From Candidatus Bathyoplasma sp. NZ (lineage in GTDB: Bacteria > Bacillota_I > Bacilli_A > MAG-NZ): a DNA stretch of 64,000 bases. The position numbers and the translations under genes are program-made. The stretch spans positions 62,001 to 126,000 of the forward strand of contig JABENI010000009.1 in assembly GCA_013332095.1 (NCBI GenBank), written 5' to 3'. The notes under the pieces were generated by a model. It saw only the letters and a list, made by a program, of their open reading frames with translations. It was not told the DNA's origin and made no database searches. How positions within the stretch are numbered: the stretch's first letter is position 1; each line of letters opens with the position of its first letter. This document shows positions 18,971-26,733 of the stretch, in pieces.

Positions 18971-20071
18971 ATGAGTAAAAAAGATTATTATGATGTACTA
19001 GGAATTAATAAATCAGCAGAAGATGGAGAAATTAAAAAAGCTTTTAGAAATTTAGCAAAAAAATACCATCCAGACGTTTCAACTGAGCAAAATGCTGAAA
19101 GTAAGTTCAAAGAAATTCAGGAAGCTTATGCAGTGTTGAGCGATGGAGAAAAAAGAGCACAGTACGACCAGTTCGGTCACGCTGGAATGAACTTTGGCGG
19201 TGGCCAAGGTGCCGGTGGGTTTGATGGATTCGGTGGTTTTGAAGATATTTTTTCATCTTTCTTCGGTGGCGGTAATAGAAGAGATCCTAACGCACCTACA
19301 AAAGGTAGTGATTTATCCAAAAGAATAACGATAACTTTTGAAGAAGCTATATTTGGGATAAAAAAACAAATAGTAATGAGCATGTATGAAGAGTGTTCTA
19401 AGTGTGGTGGTAGCGGAGCGTACAGTAAAAAGGATGTAACTACTTGTAATCACTGTAACGGTAAAGGAAAAATTTACAAGAACCAACAAACTTTATTTGG
19501 TGTTACTAGAGTACAAATAAATTGTCCCTATTGTAACGGAACAGGTAAAAAAATCACTAAAAAATGTAGTACTTGTTACGGAGAAGGTCAAGTTAAAACA
19601 ACAAAAACAATCAACTTTGATATTCCAGCTGGTATTGATGAGGGTCAACAAATGCGTTTAACTGGCAAAGGTGAAATGGGAACAAACGGTGGACCTAACG
19701 GAGATTTATACATTATTATCAGTGTCAAAGCACACGGTGTTTTTGAAAGGTACAACAGTGACATTATTTTAGAACTACCTATTTCCTTTTCGCAAGCAGC
19801 TTTAGGAGCAGAGATTCAAGTTCCTACTGTCTACGGTGATGTGATGTTAAAAGTTCCTTCAGGAACGCAGACCGAGACTAAATTTAGATTGCGAGGAAAA
19901 GGAGTACCAGAACTAAGCGGAAGACGTGTCGGAGATCAACACGTTATAGTTAAATTAATTACTCCAGAGTGTTTAGATAATGCGCAAAAAAAACTGTTTA
20001 AAAGTCTATCAGAAACTGATGAAATGACTTCAAAAGTTTGGAGTAAATTTAAAAATATGTTTAAAAAATAA
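18971..20071 (+). CDS. dnaJ: Chaperone DnaJ (Hsp40)
   Basis: 366 residues. J domain (1-70) with the HPD motif in KKYHPDVS. A Gly/Phe-rich region rich in GGG and GF follows (about 76-105). Four zinc-finger repeats are present: CSKCGGSG, CNHCNGKG, CPYCNGTG and CSTCYGEG. A C-terminal substrate-binding part follows. It is therefore a full type I DnaJ. Last gene of the heat-shock operon; a terminator follows at once. Confidence 0.96.
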   Translation: MSKKDYYDVLGINKSAEDGEIKKAFRNLAKKYHPDVSTEQNAESKFKEIQEAYAVLSDGEKRAQYDQFGHAGMNFGGGQGAGGFDGFGGFEDIFSSFFGGGNRRDPNAPTKGSDLSKRITITFEEAIFGIKKQIVMSMYEECSKCGGSGAYSKKDVTTCNHCNGKGKIYKNQQTLFGVTRVQINCPYCNGTGKKITKKCSTCYGEGQVKTTKTINFDIPAGIDEGQQMRLTGKGEMGTNGGPNGDLYIIISVKAHGVFERYNSDIILELPISFSQAALGAEIQVPTVYGDVMLKVPSGTQTETKFRLRGKGVPELSGRRVGDQHVIVKLITPECLDNAQKKLFKSLSETDEMTSKVWSKFKNMFKK

Positions 20072-20099
20072 AAGATGTTGCCTAAGCAGCATTTTTTTA
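20072..20099 (+). terminator. Terminator of the heat-shock operon
   Basis: ATGTTGC and GCAGCAT pair around CTAA, followed by seven T. Confidence 0.8.
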
Positions 20100-20199
20100 T
20101 TTCGATAATCTGATTTTTTTATTGGATATTTACAAGTAATTTTTTAAAAATATGATAGAATAGTAACAATAATATATTTTTTAAAATTAGGTGATAATA

Positions 20200-21471
20200 A
20201 TGAAGATAGCATTTTATACTTTAGGCTGTAAAGTAAATATTTATGATACTGAAAGTGTTTCAGAACTATTTTTAAACAATGGTTTTGCAAGAGTTGAATT
20301 TGCAGAAAAGGCTGATGTCTATATAATTAATACTTGCACTGTAACGAATAACAGCGACTCTAAAAGCAGAAAAATAATCAGACAAGCAATCAGAAACAAT
20401 CCAAATGCTTGTATCGTTGTGATGGGATGTTACGCTCAAGTATCAAGCGAAGAATTAGCGGAAATAGCTGGTGTCGACATTATCGTTGGTACTAAAAACA
20501 GAAGTAGTATTTTAACTTTGGTAAAAGAGGTAATGAAAGACCGAAAACAAATTAATGCTGTGACCAAATTAACAGACAAATTTGATGATTTGACAGTTAA
20601 AAAATTTAAAAATAATACCAGAGCATTTTTGAAAATACAAGATGGATGTAATAATTTTTGCAGTTACTGCATCATTCCTTACGCTAGAGGAAGAATTGTA
20701 AGTAAACCATTTTTAAATGTAATAGATGAAGCTAAACAACTAGTAAACAACGGCTTTAAAGAAATAATATTATCAGGTATTCACACTGGTAAATATGGAG
20801 TAGACATCAATAGTAACTTAACTAAATTGATAACTGAATTAGTAAAAATACCTGATCTAGTTAGACTTAGAATATCCTCAATTGAAATAAATGAGTTGAC
20901 TGATGAGTTAATAAATTTAGTGAAAACTAACAAAAAAATAGCAAATCATTTGCATATTCCGCTTCAAAGTGGGTCGAATCAGGTATTAAAAGATATGAAC
21001 CGTAAATATACTAGAGATATGTTCATCAGTACCGTTAATAAAATTAGAAGTCAGTGTAAAGACATTTCACTCACTGCTGATGTTATTGTGGGATATCCGA
21101 CCGAAACAGAAGAATTATTTTTAGAAACGTACGAAACAATCGAAAAAATTGGCTTTAGTGAGTTGCATATTTTTCCATTTTCGAAAAGAAACGGAACTCC
21201 GGCAGCAAAATTAAAAGATTTAGATAATCAGATTAAAAAAGCCCGTCTTAATAAATTGATGGACTTGAACGAAAAGTTAGCTTTAAGTTATGTAAATAAA
21301 TTTTTAAATAAAGAAGTTGATTTATTAGTTGAAACAAATAGTGATGGTTCAGTTGGTCATACTAGTAATTATTTAAAAGTTCGAATACCGGAAAAAGTTT
21401 CGAAAAATAGTTATTTAACTGTTAAAATAGTGGAAGCTGGCTATCCAAAATCAAAGGCTGTAATCAGATGA
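20200..21471 (+). CDS. mtaB: tRNA t6A37 methylthiotransferase MtaB
   Basis: 423 residues. It converts t6A37 to ms2t6A in tRNAs that read ANN codons, using two 4Fe-4S clusters and SAM. The N-terminal domain has Cys in TLGCKVN, NTCTVTN and MGCYAQ. The radical-SAM motif is CNNFCSYC. A short C-terminal TRAM domain follows. The ATG at 20200 is preferred over an in-frame GTG at 20191, because that GTG belongs to the Shine-Dalgarno (TTAGGTGA). It often follows dnaJ in Bacillota. Confidence 0.93.
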   Translation: MKIAFYTLGCKVNIYDTESVSELFLNNGFARVEFAEKADVYIINTCTVTNNSDSKSRKIIRQAIRNNPNACIVVMGCYAQVSSEELAEIAGVDIIVGTKNRSSILTLVKEVMKDRKQINAVTKLTDKFDDLTVKKFKNNTRAFLKIQDGCNNFCSYCIIPYARGRIVSKPFLNVIDEAKQLVNNGFKEIILSGIHTGKYGVDINSNLTKLITELVKIPDLVRLRISSIEINELTDELINLVKTNKKIANHLHIPLQSGSNQVLKDMNRKYTRDMFISTVNKIRSQCKDISLTADVIVGYPTETEELFLETYETIEKIGFSELHIFPFSKRNGTPAAKLKDLDNQIKKARLNKLMDLNEKLALSYVNKFLNKEVDLLVETNSDGSVGHTSNYLKVRIPEKVSKNSYLTVKIVEAGYPKSKAVIR

Positions 21472-21544
21472 CAGAAAAAAAGTTGAGATAATTGTCTGTT
21501 TTTAGGCGAAATAGTAGAATTTTTAATACTTTTTAATTTTTTAC

Positions 21545-21573
21545 TTTACTATAAAGAATAGTTAATGTATAAT
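21545..21573 (+). promoter_or_regulatory. SigA promoter of rpsU
   Basis: TTTACT (21545-21550), a 17-base spacer and TATAAT (21568-21573), 35 bases before the rpsU start. Confidence 0.7.
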
Positions 21574-21608
21574 AATTCTAGATGCTTATTTGAAGGGAGG
21601 GACACATA

Positions 21609-21788
21609 TTGCCAAAAACACAAATTCGTGAGAATGAATCAATAGATGATGCAATCAAAAGATTCAAAAGAGATCTAATCAAATCCGGAACTTTAAGCGA
21701 AATAAAAAAACGCCGATTTGGATATGTTAAACCTAGTGTTTCTCGCAGAGAAAAATTGAAAGAAAATGCAAGAAAGAAAAAATTTTAA
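21609..21788 (+). CDS. rpsU: Ribosomal protein S21
   Basis: 59 residues. Small-subunit protein near the mRNA exit channel, involved in initiation. Canonical features: [19 protein letters not shown] and the basic tail [14 protein letters not shown]. It starts with TTG, eight bases after a strong GGGAGG; no ATG is available. It has its own promoter and a terminator, so it can be expressed apart from yqfC. Confidence 0.95.
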   Translation: MPKTQIRENESIDDAIKRFKRDLIKSGTLSEIKKRRFGYVKPSVSRREKLKENARKKKF

Positions 21789-21814
21789 AAAGAGTAATAC
21801 TCTTTTTTTTTTTT
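21786..21814 (+). terminator. Terminator after rpsU
   Basis: AAAGAGT and ACTCTTT pair around AAT, followed by a long T run. The T run ends only 17 bases before the yqfC start. Confidence 0.85.
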
Positions 21815-21830
21815 GCATATTATGTTATAC

Positions 21831-22073
21831 ATGAAGACAAAAAATGAGGTCATACCGACTGAATATTTAAATGGACTAAAAGTTATTTTTTATAAAAGTG
21901 AGGCAAATATTTTAAATTATGGTCAACTATTAAATATTGAAGATGAAATTATCGAAACGACCAATGTAAAGATTATCGGCGATAATTTAAAAATAAAAAA
22001 ATTGACAAAATTTGAAATTAAACTAATAGGTAATATAAAAAGGGTAGAAAGGGTTATCGATGAAACTAATTAA
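21831..22073 (+). CDS. yqfC: YqfC/YabP-like sporulation-associated protein
   Basis: About 80 residues. The pattern LKVIFYKSEANILNYGQLLN then KIIGDNLKIKKLTKFEIKLIGNIKRVE matches YqfC, a small beta-rich protein of the YabP family that is made under SigE in Bacillus sporulation. The start is uncertain: ATG at 21831 gives the best family length, while ATG 21822 and TTG 21813 are in frame. None has a Shine-Dalgarno, because the rpsU terminator sits directly upstream. Its end overlaps yqfD by 14 bases, so the two are coupled. Confidence 0.75.
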   Translation: MKTKNEVIPTEYLNGLKVIFYKSEANILNYGQLLNIEDEIIETTNVKIIGDNLKIKKLTKFEIKLIGNIKRVERVIDETN

Positions 22074-23118
22074 AATCAAAATAAACCTTTCTACTTTTAT
22101 AAAAAATAGCCGATTTATTGAATGTGAAAATATCGTTACTGGCAATGATTATGTAATCATTAATGTAAGTAAAAATGAGATTGACAAATTGCAGAGTTTA
22201 AATATTAATTTTCAATACATAGACAACTTTTCAATAAAGCAAAAACTAATAGTAAATGCGGGGTTTATTATTGGAATTATTTTATTTTTTGCTATCAACA
22301 TGGCGAATATCTACAGTATAGAAGAGATTGTATATAAGTCTGAAATAAATAAAAAAGAGATCTCGACTTTTTTAAAAGAGTATCAAATTTCTTTTTTAGG
22401 TAAAAACTATTTAAACGAATCTGTTATAAAAATTAATCAAGATTTGAGAAGTGAATTTAGTGAGTACGAATGGATTAACATTGTTAAAGAAGGCCGAAAA
22501 ATAGTTGTTGGAGTAAATAATAATCTCTTTAAAAACAAAGAAGAAACCACTAAATTAGGCGATTTAATCGCAACTAAAAGTGGAATAATTAAAATAATAG
22601 ATATCGAAAAAGGACTGCCACTAATAACATATAATCAGTACGTTTTAGCCGGAGAAAAGTTAGTAAGTGGAAATTTATACGATAAAAATTTTGTCAGTTC
22701 AAAAGGTTATGTAATAGCAGAAACATTAGAAAAGGAAAAATATATTTTAGAAAAAATAACTCAAAAAACTGAATTGACCGGTGAAGTTGAAATCAAAAAA
22801 GTAATATCATTTTTTGGGAAAAGCAAAACATACGAAAATTGTTCAGTTGTAGAAAAAAATATATTATCTTTGGGATTTGTGGCGTTTAAAGAGTTACAAA
22901 TTTATCAAAAAGATGTTATAATTAATCAGTATGATGAAAAAACTGCGAAACAATTTATAAAAAGTAAAATCGAACAACAGTTTTTTGCAAAAAAAAGTAA
23001 TGATTATGAAAAAATTATCAACATTCTCTTCTTGAATATTGAAGAGACCGAAGACTCTTTTATAATTCATACATTAACCAAAAAGTTTGAAAATATAGCT
23101 ATTTTTAAGGAGAGTTAA
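22060..23118 (+). CDS. yqfD: Sporulation protein YqfD
   Basis: 352 residues. A soluble N-terminal part of about 60 residues is followed by one membrane helix (about 66-87, LIVNAGFIIGIILFFAINM) and a large domain that in the family lies outside the cytoplasm. The VYKSEINKKEISTFLKEYQI region resembles a POTRA-like fold (inference). It is required for efficient sporulation in Bacillus; its biochemical role is unknown. It directly abuts phoH, as in Bacillus. Confidence 0.82.
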   Translation: MKLIKIKINLSTFIKNSRFIECENIVTGNDYVIINVSKNEIDKLQSLNINFQYIDNFSIKQKLIVNAGFIIGIILFFAINMANIYSIEEIVYKSEINKKEISTFLKEYQISFLGKNYLNESVIKINQDLRSEFSEYEWINIVKEGRKIVVGVNNNLFKNKEETTKLGDLIATKSGIIKIIDIEKGLPLITYNQYVLAGEKLVSGNLYDKNFVSSKGYVIAETLEKEKYILEKITQKTELTGEVEIKKVISFFGKSKTYENCSVVEKNILSLGFVAFKELQIYQKDVIINQYDEKTAKQFIKSKIEQQFFAKKSNDYEKIINILFLNIEETEDSFIIHTLTKKFENIAIFKES

Positions 23119-24090
23119 ATGATAAATAAATTAAATACAAAGTTTGCAAATTATAACGAAGCCCAAATTATCATTGGAAATAATGACGGCAACTTAAAAT
23201 TGCTTGAGTATTTGTTTGATGTAGAATTATCAACAAGAGGTGAAGAAATTTTAGTAAAGACTGAGGATAAACAAGTTGTCGCTAAAATTGAAGAATTATT
23301 TAAAGTTTTAAAATCTTTAGTCAGGCAAGGGGTAAAAATAACCGATAGAGATATTATTTATTTATCCAACATGTCGAAAGAAAACCAATTAGAAAAAGCA
23401 GTTGATTTGTACACCAAAAGAAGAAAAATTGTAACGACCAATAAGGGAGAGACAATTTATTCTAAATCAATTAAACAAACAGAATATTTAAACGCAATTA
23501 ATAAAAATGATTTAGTCTTCGGTGTTGGACCAGCTGGTACCGGAAAAACTTTTATTACTGTAATTGATGCAATTGCTAAATTGAAATCAGGTGACATAAA
23601 AAAAATCATTTTAACTAGACCAGCAGTAGAAGCAGGTGAAAGTTTAGGGTTTTTACCAGGTGATTTAAAAGAAAAAATAGATCCATATTTGCAGCCCTTG
23701 TACGATGCCTTAAACATTTGTTTAAGTGTTAAAGGTGTTGAAGAATCAATCGAAAAAGGAATAATAGAAATTGCCCCATTAGCATATATGCGTGGTAGAA
23801 CACTCGACAATGCTTATATTATTTTAGATGAGGCTCAAAACACTACAGAAAAACAAATGAAAATGTTTTTAACTAGATTAGGAACAAATTCAAAGATGGT
23901 AGTTACTGGTGATGTTTCCCAAATTGATTTGCCTAAAAAAGAGCGCTCAGGATTAAAATTAGCTATAAATTTATTGCATGATGTAAGAGGAATAAAAGTT
24001 GTTGAATTTTCAAGAGTTGATGTTGTTAGACATCCTCTGGTACAAGAAATCTTAAGAAAATACGAGAAATATGAAAATGTTAGAAATTAA
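23119..24090 (+). CDS. phoH: PhoH-like ATPase
   Basis: 323 residues. Cytosolic P-loop ATPase of the PhoH family, often linked with YbeY in RNA metabolism. An N-terminal KH-like part (about 1-110) precedes the ATPase domain. Walker A is GPAGTGKTF, Walker B IILDEAQNT, and the family motif LTRPAVEAGESLGFLPGD is intact. It starts immediately after the yqfD stop and overlaps ybeY by 20 bases. Confidence 0.93.
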   Translation: MINKLNTKFANYNEAQIIIGNNDGNLKLLEYLFDVELSTRGEEILVKTEDKQVVAKIEELFKVLKSLVRQGVKITDRDIIYLSNMSKENQLEKAVDLYTKRRKIVTTNKGETIYSKSIKQTEYLNAINKNDLVFGVGPAGTGKTFITVIDAIAKLKSGDIKKIILTRPAVEAGESLGFLPGDLKEKIDPYLQPLYDALNICLSVKGVEESIEKGIIEIAPLAYMRGRTLDNAYIILDEAQNTTEKQMKMFLTRLGTNSKMVVTGDVSQIDLPKKERSGLKLAINLLHDVRGIKVVEFSRVDVVRHPLVQEILRKYEKYENVRN

Positions 24091-24886
24091 ATATGTAAAT
24101 AAGACCAAACATAATATTGATAGATATAAAATAATAGGTGCCCAAAGTTTAAACCGAGCATTTTATTATATGCAATTATACGGTAACTTTAAAATAAGCA
24201 TTATTTTTGTTACTGATGAAGAAATTAAAGAATTAAATAAAGATTATCGAGATATTGATAGTGTAACTGATGTTCTAACTTTTAACGATGAAGATGAATA
24301 TTTAGGAGATGTTTTTATTGCTTTAGATCGCGTGAAAGAGCAGAGTGTTGAGATGAACCATACTTTCAAAGAAGAACTTTCATTTATTTATGTGCATGCA
24401 TTTTTACACGCTTTAGATTATGAACACGAGACAGATGAAGATTTAATAGAAATGTTAGCATTACAAAAAGATATTTTAACTTACGAAGCAGAATATTTAA
24501 CTGAAAAAGCTGAAATTGCTAGTAAAAACAGTTTCATTTTAGGACTACCAATGAGAGCTGGAGCAGCAGTAATGTTAAAAAATGGACTGATATTTACGGG
24601 AACTAAAATTGACATTCAGGAAAAAAAAATATATGCAGGTGCTGCCGAAAATGCAATTTTTAATGCGATTTCATACGGTTGTAAAAGAAATGATATTATC
24701 GAATTGGCTGTGATTACCACACATGTCGATGCTAAAGTTATTACTAGCGATTCTTTAAAAATACTGCAAGAGTTTTTAGGCGATGATATACCTGTGACGA
24801 TAAGTGATTTTACTGGTCAATGTATGAAACTTAAATTTAAACAGTTAGTCAGGTTGCATTCAGAAATTGGTGATAGAAATGTTTAA
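24071..24886 (+). CDS. ybeY: YbeY endoribonuclease fused to an inactive cytidine deaminase domain
   Basis: 271 residues. Residues 1-about 145 are YbeY, the metal-dependent RNase for 16S 3'-end maturation and ribosome quality control; the zinc motif HAFLHALDYEH is intact. Residues about 150-271 align without gaps to cytidine deaminase (Cdd), which lies near this place in Bacillus as a separate gene. In the deaminase part the catalytic CAE motif reads GAA, and the PCGAC motif reads ITSDS. All three zinc Cys and the catalytic Glu are therefore gone, while the hydrophobic framework is kept. One reading frame covers both halves. The start lies inside phoH and the end overlaps era. Confidence 0.85.
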   Translation: MKMLEIKYVNKTKHNIDRYKIIGAQSLNRAFYYMQLYGNFKISIIFVTDEEIKELNKDYRDIDSVTDVLTFNDEDEYLGDVFIALDRVKEQSVEMNHTFKEELSFIYVHAFLHALDYEHETDEDLIEMLALQKDILTYEAEYLTEKAEIASKNSFILGLPMRAGAAVMLKNGLIFTGTKIDIQEKKIYAGAAENAIFNAISYGCKRNDIIELAVITTHVDAKVITSDSLKILQEFLGDDIPVTISDFTGQCMKLKFKQLVRLHSEIGDRNV

Positions 24887-25769
24887 GTCAGGGTTCGTAA
24901 CAATTGTCGGAAGACCGAATGTCGGGAAAAGTACCTTTGTCAATGCCGTTTTAAAAGAAAAAATTGCGATAATGAGTGATAAAGTACAGACGACTCGTAA
25001 TAATATCCAAGGTATTTACACTGATCAAGAAGCCCAAATTGTCTTTATTGATACACCTGGTATTCATAAACCAAAACATCAATTAGGCAGTGTAATTAAT
25101 AGTATGGCAACGAGTACGATTGACGATGTTGACATAGTGTTATTTATGGTACCGTTTAATGAAAAAATCGGTGATGGAGATAGATTTATCTTAAATAGAT
25201 TTTCTGAGGAAACTAAAGTCTTTTTATTGATAAATAAAATTGATCTAGCAGTTAAGAAAAATTTGATTTTAGAAAAAATTGCTGAAGTTAGTAAAGTTTA
25301 TAATTTTGCGGAAATAATTCCAATTAGTGCAATGAAGTTAGAAAACATCGATTACTTAATTGAAATTATTAAAACGCACCTCGATGAAGGTGTAATGTAC
25401 TATCCGGCTGAATATAAAACTAATCATTCAGAGGAATTTTTGATACGAGAGATTATAAGAGAAAAAGTTTTACATTTAACGAAAGAAGAAGTCCCTCATT
25501 CTGTTGCTGTTGTTCTAGACCAATATGAGTGTGCAGAAGATGGAATTATTGAGATTAGAGCTTCAATCATTGTTGAGAGAAAGTCCCAAAAAGGGATAAT
25601 TATTGGAAATCAAGGTTCGATGATAAAAACAATAGGTTCCAGAGCAAGAAAAGAAATAAAGAAAAAACTAAAAAATCCAGTTTATTTGGAGTTGTGGGTA
25701 AAAGTAGAGAACGACTGGCGCAACAACAATCGAAATTTAGATGAATTCGGCTATAAAATAGACTATTAA
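24879..25769 (+). CDS. era: GTPase Era
   Basis: 296 residues. Essential GTPase that binds the 3' end of 16S rRNA during 30S assembly. G1 is GRPNVGKST, G3 DTPG, G4 NKID, and the KH domain holds GIIIGNQGSMIKTIGSRAR. The ATG at 24879 follows GGTGA and overlaps the previous gene by eight bases; an in-frame TTG at 24867 is less likely. Its partner YbeY lies directly upstream, in agreement with their shared role. Confidence 0.96.
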   Translation: MFKSGFVTIVGRPNVGKSTFVNAVLKEKIAIMSDKVQTTRNNIQGIYTDQEAQIVFIDTPGIHKPKHQLGSVINSMATSTIDDVDIVLFMVPFNEKIGDGDRFILNRFSEETKVFLLINKIDLAVKKNLILEKIAEVSKVYNFAEIIPISAMKLENIDYLIEIIKTHLDEGVMYYPAEYKTNHSEEFLIREIIREKVLHLTKEEVPHSVAVVLDQYECAEDGIIEIRASIIVERKSQKGIIIGNQGSMIKTIGSRARKEIKKKLKNPVYLELWVKVENDWRNNNRNLDEFGYKIDY

Positions 25770-25826
25770 TAATGTATAAAATGTTTTATTTCGGTCAAAC
25801 CTAATATTAAATTAGGAGATGGTAAT

Positions 25827-25955
25827 ATGAGTAAATATTGGAAAAAATTTATGGAAACAGGAAGCATTAAAGATTACATGAAGTATAAGTCGGCTAAAAA
25901 TAGCGGAGGAGTTAATGAAAAACGCGAAGGAAGCTATAGTATTAAAAAGCATTAA
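25827..25955 (+). CDS. yqzL: YqzL-like small protein
   Basis: 42 residues. The pattern YWKKFMETGSIKDYMKYK matches YqzL (W..F..TG....Y...K), a tiny protein found between era and recO in Bacillus. Function unknown. A strong TTAGGAGAT lies seven bases upstream. The last 41 bases overlap the start of recO in another frame, so the tail KREGSYSIKKH is read from the same DNA as the RecO N-terminus. Confidence 0.75.
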   Translation: MSKYWKKFMETGSIKDYMKYKSAKNSGGVNEKREGSYSIKKH

Positions 25956-26604
25956 TTTTAAAGAAAGTAGTAAAATTGTTTATCTTTTAACTGCTGAAGG
26001 ATTAAAAAGTGTATTGGTGAGAGGTGCTAAAAAAGTAAAAAGTAAAACGAGAACTTTAGCCCAATCGATATCTTTGATAAAGTATGAAGCCTCAAATAGA
26101 AAACTTCCTACTTTAATTGATGGAGAGTTATTAAACGGTTATTTTAAAATAAAAAGCGACTTTGAAAAAAGCGCTTTTGTTTATAATATTTTGGAAATTG
26201 TCTATAAACTGAATAGCGAAAGTGAGGATTTGTACCGATATCTTAAAACAATTTTGGACTCGATAGAAAATGGTGGCAACCCAAAATTAATTACTTTAAT
26301 CTTTCAAATGAAATATCTGTACTTATTAGGAATTAATCCAGAATTGAAAAAATGTGTTGAATGCGGTGAGCCGTTAGTCGGATTCGACATTGCTAAAGGT
26401 GGAGTAGTTTGTAAAAAACACTCAACGGCAAAGACAATTTATGATTTGGAAATTGTCCGAGGGCTAGCGGAACTATATTACAAAAATGATTTTTCTATTG
26501 AAGTGAAAAATTTAGACCAACTAAGCGAGATAGTTAATGATTATTATTTATTTCATTTAGATTTTAAAGTTAAAAAATTGAAGTTGTTAAATTACTTTAA
26601 TTAA
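25915..26604 (+). CDS. recO: DNA repair protein RecO
   Basis: 229 residues. It helps RecR load RecA at single-stranded gaps. An N-terminal OB fold contains AIVLKSINFKESSKIVYLLT and ARGAKK-type basic residues (VRGAKKVKSKTR). The helical part has a zinc motif: KKCVECGEP, then VVCKKH. Its start lies inside yqzL and has its own GGAGGAG. A terminator follows. Confidence 0.9.
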   Translation: MKNAKEAIVLKSINFKESSKIVYLLTAEGLKSVLVRGAKKVKSKTRTLAQSISLIKYEASNRKLPTLIDGELLNGYFKIKSDFEKSAFVYNILEIVYKLNSESEDLYRYLKTILDSIENGGNPKLITLIFQMKYLYLLGINPELKKCVECGEPLVGFDIAKGGVVCKKHSTAKTIYDLEIVRGLAELYYKNDFSIEVKNLDQLSEIVNDYYLFHLDFKVKKLKLLNYFN

Positions 26605-26630
26605 AAGTTGGAATTTTTCCAACTTTTTTT
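26603..26630 (+). terminator. Terminator after recO
   Basis: AAAGTTGGAA and TTCCAACTTT pair around TTT, followed by T residues. It ends the yqfC-to-recO run. Confidence 0.88.
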
Positions 26631-26667
26631 ATGTCAAATAAAAATAAACTATCCAGCACTGCTGATA

Positions 26668-26696
26668 TTGACAAATAGTATTAAAAATTGTATCAT
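26668..26696 (+). promoter_or_regulatory. SigA promoter of glyQS-dnaG-rpoD operon
   Basis: TTGACA (26668-26673), a 17-base spacer and TATCAT (26691-26696), 37 bases before the glyQS start. The leader is too short for a T-box. Confidence 0.8.
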
Positions 26697-26733
26697 AAAA
26701 GTTGTTATGATAAATATAAGCGTGGAGGAAAAA

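Noticed and set aside
20960-20985. tRNA-like GGGTCGAATC word
   Set aside because: It is within the coding frame of mtaB and has no surrounding cloverleaf.
26633-26733. Glycine T-box or riboswitch before glyQS
   Set aside because: The promoter lies only 37 bases before the start, too close for a T-box leader.
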